Of a stretch of DNA of 64,000 nt, positions 61,385 to 64,000 are shown in pieces. The stretch comes from Margaritifera margaritifera. Lineage: Eukaryota; Mollusca; Bivalvia; Unionida; Margaritiferidae. Below the pieces are notes generated by a model that saw only the letters and a program-made list of their open reading frames with translations, searched no databases and was not told the origin of the DNA. The stretch is taken from NCBI GenBank assembly GCA_029931535.1, contig JAQPZY010001664.1:2388001-2452000 (forward strand), written 5' to 3'. The stretch's first letter is position 1. Each line of letters begins with the position of its first letter. Made by a program: the position numbers and the translations under genes.

Positions 61385-62100
61385 TCCTGATATGCAGGCA
61401 CATTATGTGATGGTAGATCTCCCCATCTATGTTGTTGATGATTGGGTGTGTTATACGTGAGTGAATGTTGTAATTCCTCATGTGATGGCAGATCTCCCCA
61501 TCTATGTTGTTGATGATTGGGTGTGTTATACATGAGTGAATATTGTAATTCCTCACGTGATGGTGTTTTATACATGAGTGAATATTGTAATTCCTTATGC
61601 GATGGCAGATCTCCATCTATGCTATTGATAGTTTGGTATGTTACACACAAGTGACTATGGTAAGTCCTTATATGATGGCAGATCTCCATCTATGCTATTG
61701 ATGGTAGAGTGTTTTATACATGAGAGAATGTTGTAATTCCTTATGTGATGCTAGATCATCTGTACTATTGATGGTTGGGTATGTTACACATGAGTGAATA
61801 TGGTCAGTCCATATGTGATGGCAGATCTCCATTTATGCTATTGACAGTTGGGTGTGATACATGAGTGAATATGGTAAGTCCTTATGTGATGGCACATCTT
61901 CACCTATGCTGTTGACAGATGAGTGTGTTACACATGAGTGAATATTGTAATTCCTTATGTGATGGCACATCTTCACCAATGCTGTGACAGTTGGGTGTGT
62001 TACATACCAGAGAATATGATAAGTCCTTATGTGATGGCACATCTTCATGTATGCTGTGACAGTTGGGTGTGTTACACACAAGTGAATATGGCAAGTCAGA
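61385..62100. repeat. ~72-bp minisatellite
   Basis: About nine units with 'gagtgaatattgtaattcct', 'tatgtgatggcagatctcca' and 'gttgggtgtgttacac'. The 'gatggcagatct' core resembles the arm of the hairpin repeat family. Confidence 0.87.
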
Positions 62101-62459
62101 GAAGGCTTTTGATCTTTCTGTTTGAGATGTACCTGTTTTTATCATGGGATCAATCAGTTCCTTTTCAAAGATTTGAAAATCATGATTTTATCAATATTTG
62201 TCTCTTGATCTTTAGCTAATCTCATGCCATTACACATGGGCAGTAAAGAGTTAGTCACACTGTAAGTGGACTTATTATCATATTAATCGTATATTCATGC
62301 ATGGTTATGGCCTTTTGTTCAGTTCATAAATTTACACATGTATTCTGCAGTGTCTTTAGAACAATTTATGATTGCACAAAATGGTTCAAAAGTTAGGGTT
62401 GAGCAGAATGAATAACCTTGTATTATAATTGCAAAAACTTCTTGTGCAATCAATGGAAA

Positions 62460-62585
62460 TTGTAAAACCTGTCTTGAGAGACCACCTCTTCTGCCAACAA
62501 AAGATGGTCTATCATTAAGAGTCTGTACTCTTGAGACAGGTGGTCCCCTATAACAGTGGTCTTTCAAGTCAGGTTTTACTGTATA
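62460..62585. mobile_element. Small foldback element (MITE-like)
   Basis: Left 'gtaaaacctgtcttgagaga', right in reverse 'agtaaaacctgacttgaaag', both continuing 'accac'. About 122 bp between the outer ends, ending in TA-like flanks. CAGTAAAACCT ends resemble Tigger/pogo-type MITEs. Confidence 0.55.
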
Positions 62586-63160
62586 CAGAATATTGTGTGA
62601 GCTTGTGGCATTTCCTTGTGTCTAAAAACATATTCCTGTGTGCATCGTTCATCCATCAATACTTATTATCCCTTTGTCAACAAGTTGGGAGGGAATATTG
62701 CATTTTTCCAGAAGAAGAGTAACTTGACTATACTAAAAGTATTTCACTGTGACCTTATTTTCAAGCTTGAGTGACTTCTGTATATTTGGCAATTTGTTTA
62801 TTAAATTGTTGTATCTTGGACCCTTTCTCAGCTACAACTGAAAATTGGTAAGTGGATGTATTTCAATGAGAGTAACTCAACCTTACCAAAACTTAGTCAC
62901 TGTGACCTGATTTTTCATGCTTGAGTGACTTTTGGATTGTCAGCTATTTGTGTTTTACCTCACCTGACTGTGAGGCCAAGTGAGCTTATGGTATGGTCCA
63001 TTGTCCATTGTGTGTCATCCATTGTTCATCATTATTCACAATTGTTATTTACAACCTCTCAAAAACTGCTAGACTGATTTACACATAATTTGGCAGAAAG
63101 AATTATTGCATCAAAGCTTTTCTGATCCATTATCCATTGTGGCCACTGTTACTAAAATAG
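62586..63160. other. Intron 14 spacer
   Basis: 'cactgtgacctgattttt' / 'gcttgagtgacttttg' occurs twice (62748, 62899). Text 'ggtatggtccattgtccattg' begins a decayed repeat. No gene. Confidence 0.4.
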
Positions 63161-63164
63161 AAAA

Positions 63165-63425
63165 ACCTTTAATAGACTTGTCATAAACCACCAGACAGAA
63201 TTTGAGACTTGTCATAAACCACCAGACAGAATTTGAGACTTGTCATAAACCACCAGACAGAATTTGAGACTTGTCATATATGACCAGACAGAATTTGAGA
63301 CTTGTCATAAACCACCAGACATAATTTGAGACTTGTCATAAACCACCGGACAGAATTTGAGACTTGTCATAAACCACTAGACAGAATTTGAGACTTGTCA
63401 TAAACCACTAGACAGAATTTGAGGA
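63165..63425. repeat. 31-bp minisatellite
   Basis: Eight units of 'acttgtcataaaccaccaga' + 'cagaatttgag'. Confidence 0.93.
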
Positions 63426-64000
63426 AATTTGACAGAAAGTATCTTTGCATAAAGGCTTTATGTGTTTTTGTATGAATGATGCAATTTCACTGTCAAAAAT
63501 GGCCACCATTACTAAAAATAGAAAAACCTTTAAATAATTTCTTCTCAAAAACTGCTAAATAATTTTTTTTAAATTTGACAAAGCTTTCTGGCATGAAGGC
63601 CTTTCAGTTTTCTACAGATGATGCGGATCTATCATCTAATGTGGCTGCAATTACTAATACATGTAATAGAAAAACCTTTAAATGACTTCATCACAAATAC
63701 TGCTCAACAGATTGGGACCATATTTTACAGAAAGCATCCTGTCATGAAGGTTTTTCAATTTTTACAAATGATGCTGAACAATTATCCAGTATAGCTGCCA
63801 TTGCTAAAAATAGACACCTTTTAATGACTTCTTTCAGAACCGACTGAACAGAATTAGACGAAATTTTTTTGACAATGTATAATGATGATCTGCCATTACT
63901 AATAATCTAAAAAAAAACTGTCAAATGACTTTTCAAAAACTACTGTTATAAATTCAACTGAATTTATTAGAAAGCATCATGGCCTTTCAAATTATTCAAA
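63426..64000. repeat. Degenerate ~150-bp tandem repeat at the window end
   Basis: Units share 'aatagaaaaacctttaaatg', 'acagaaagcatcctgtcatg', 'aaggcctttcagttttcta' and 'tggctgccattactaa'. About four copies, running to the window edge. Confidence 0.62.

Noticed and set aside
62210..62265. Possible SMCR8 exon 15 between 'ctttag' and 'gtaagt'
   Set aside because: In the phase required by exon 14 it hits a TAA at once, and it has no likeness to the SMCR8 C-terminus.

Overview
This is eukaryotic, AT-rich, intron-dominated DNA, most likely from a lophotrochozoan and probably a bivalve mollusc. That placement is an inference from the DIRS-type retrotransposon, the MULE, hAT and pogo remnants, the tRNA-type SINEs, and the many intronic repeats with 'caaggtcaaggtcat'-like text. 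No bacterial genes, rRNA or intact tRNA were seen.

One host gene spans most of the window on the + strand: an SMCR8 orthologue (C9orf72-SMCR8 complex, DENN-family, autophagy/lysosome regulation). Fourteen coding exons between 3314 and 55043 can be read. All have AG/GT borders and their phases chain without a break, giving 846 codons plus 2 nt. The N-terminal longin-type region lies upstream of the window. The extreme C-terminus is downstream or was not found in the last 9 kb. The largest exon (31785-33139) encodes the linker and carries about 30 copies of a nine-residue Ser/Cys/Asn/Thr repeat.

The introns hold everything else. Region by region: 1-3313 has an old SINE, a ~165-bp degenerate tandem repeat and one copy of a three-copy dispersed repeat. 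3.6-5.5 kb has two short-unit minisatellites. 7.1-10.1 kb is a 3-kb satellite of 29-bp units with an EcoRI-type site in almost every unit. 10.4-12.4 kb is a ~145-bp degenerate repeat, and 12.9-13.6 kb a 58/62-bp minisatellite. 14.65-21.36 kb is a decayed DIRS element with inverted terminal repeats, an internal complementary region, gag-like and tyrosine-recombinase-like remnants, and a SINE inserted within it. 23-24 kb is a 43-bp minisatellite. 24.95-25.61 kb is a MULE-like element with a 9-bp target duplication and a broken FLYWCH finger. 25.85-26.23 kb is a mariner-like MITE. 28.9-29.7 kb is nine 89-bp units.

Further on, 33.3-35.3 kb is a DNA-transposon-like insertion that splits a ~58-bp minisatellite continuing to 36.5 kb, followed by a 40-bp array. 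38-38.8 and 44-44.8 kb are more arrays. 45.4-46.4 kb is a second DIRS fragment. 51.2-51.8 kb is a dispersed repeat next to a hAT C-terminal remnant. 57.8-60.2 kb is a minus-strand pogo/Tigger-like transposase pseudogene whose middle has been blown up by ~28 copies of a 48-bp (16-codon) repeat, leaving long open frames on both strands. The tail has more tandem arrays.

Most long open frames outside SMCR8 are repeat- or transposon-derived. The most unusual points are the in-frame repeat expansions (one in a host gene, one in a dead transposase), the paired perfect hairpins dispersed in four introns, and the clean insertion footprints in tandem arrays.
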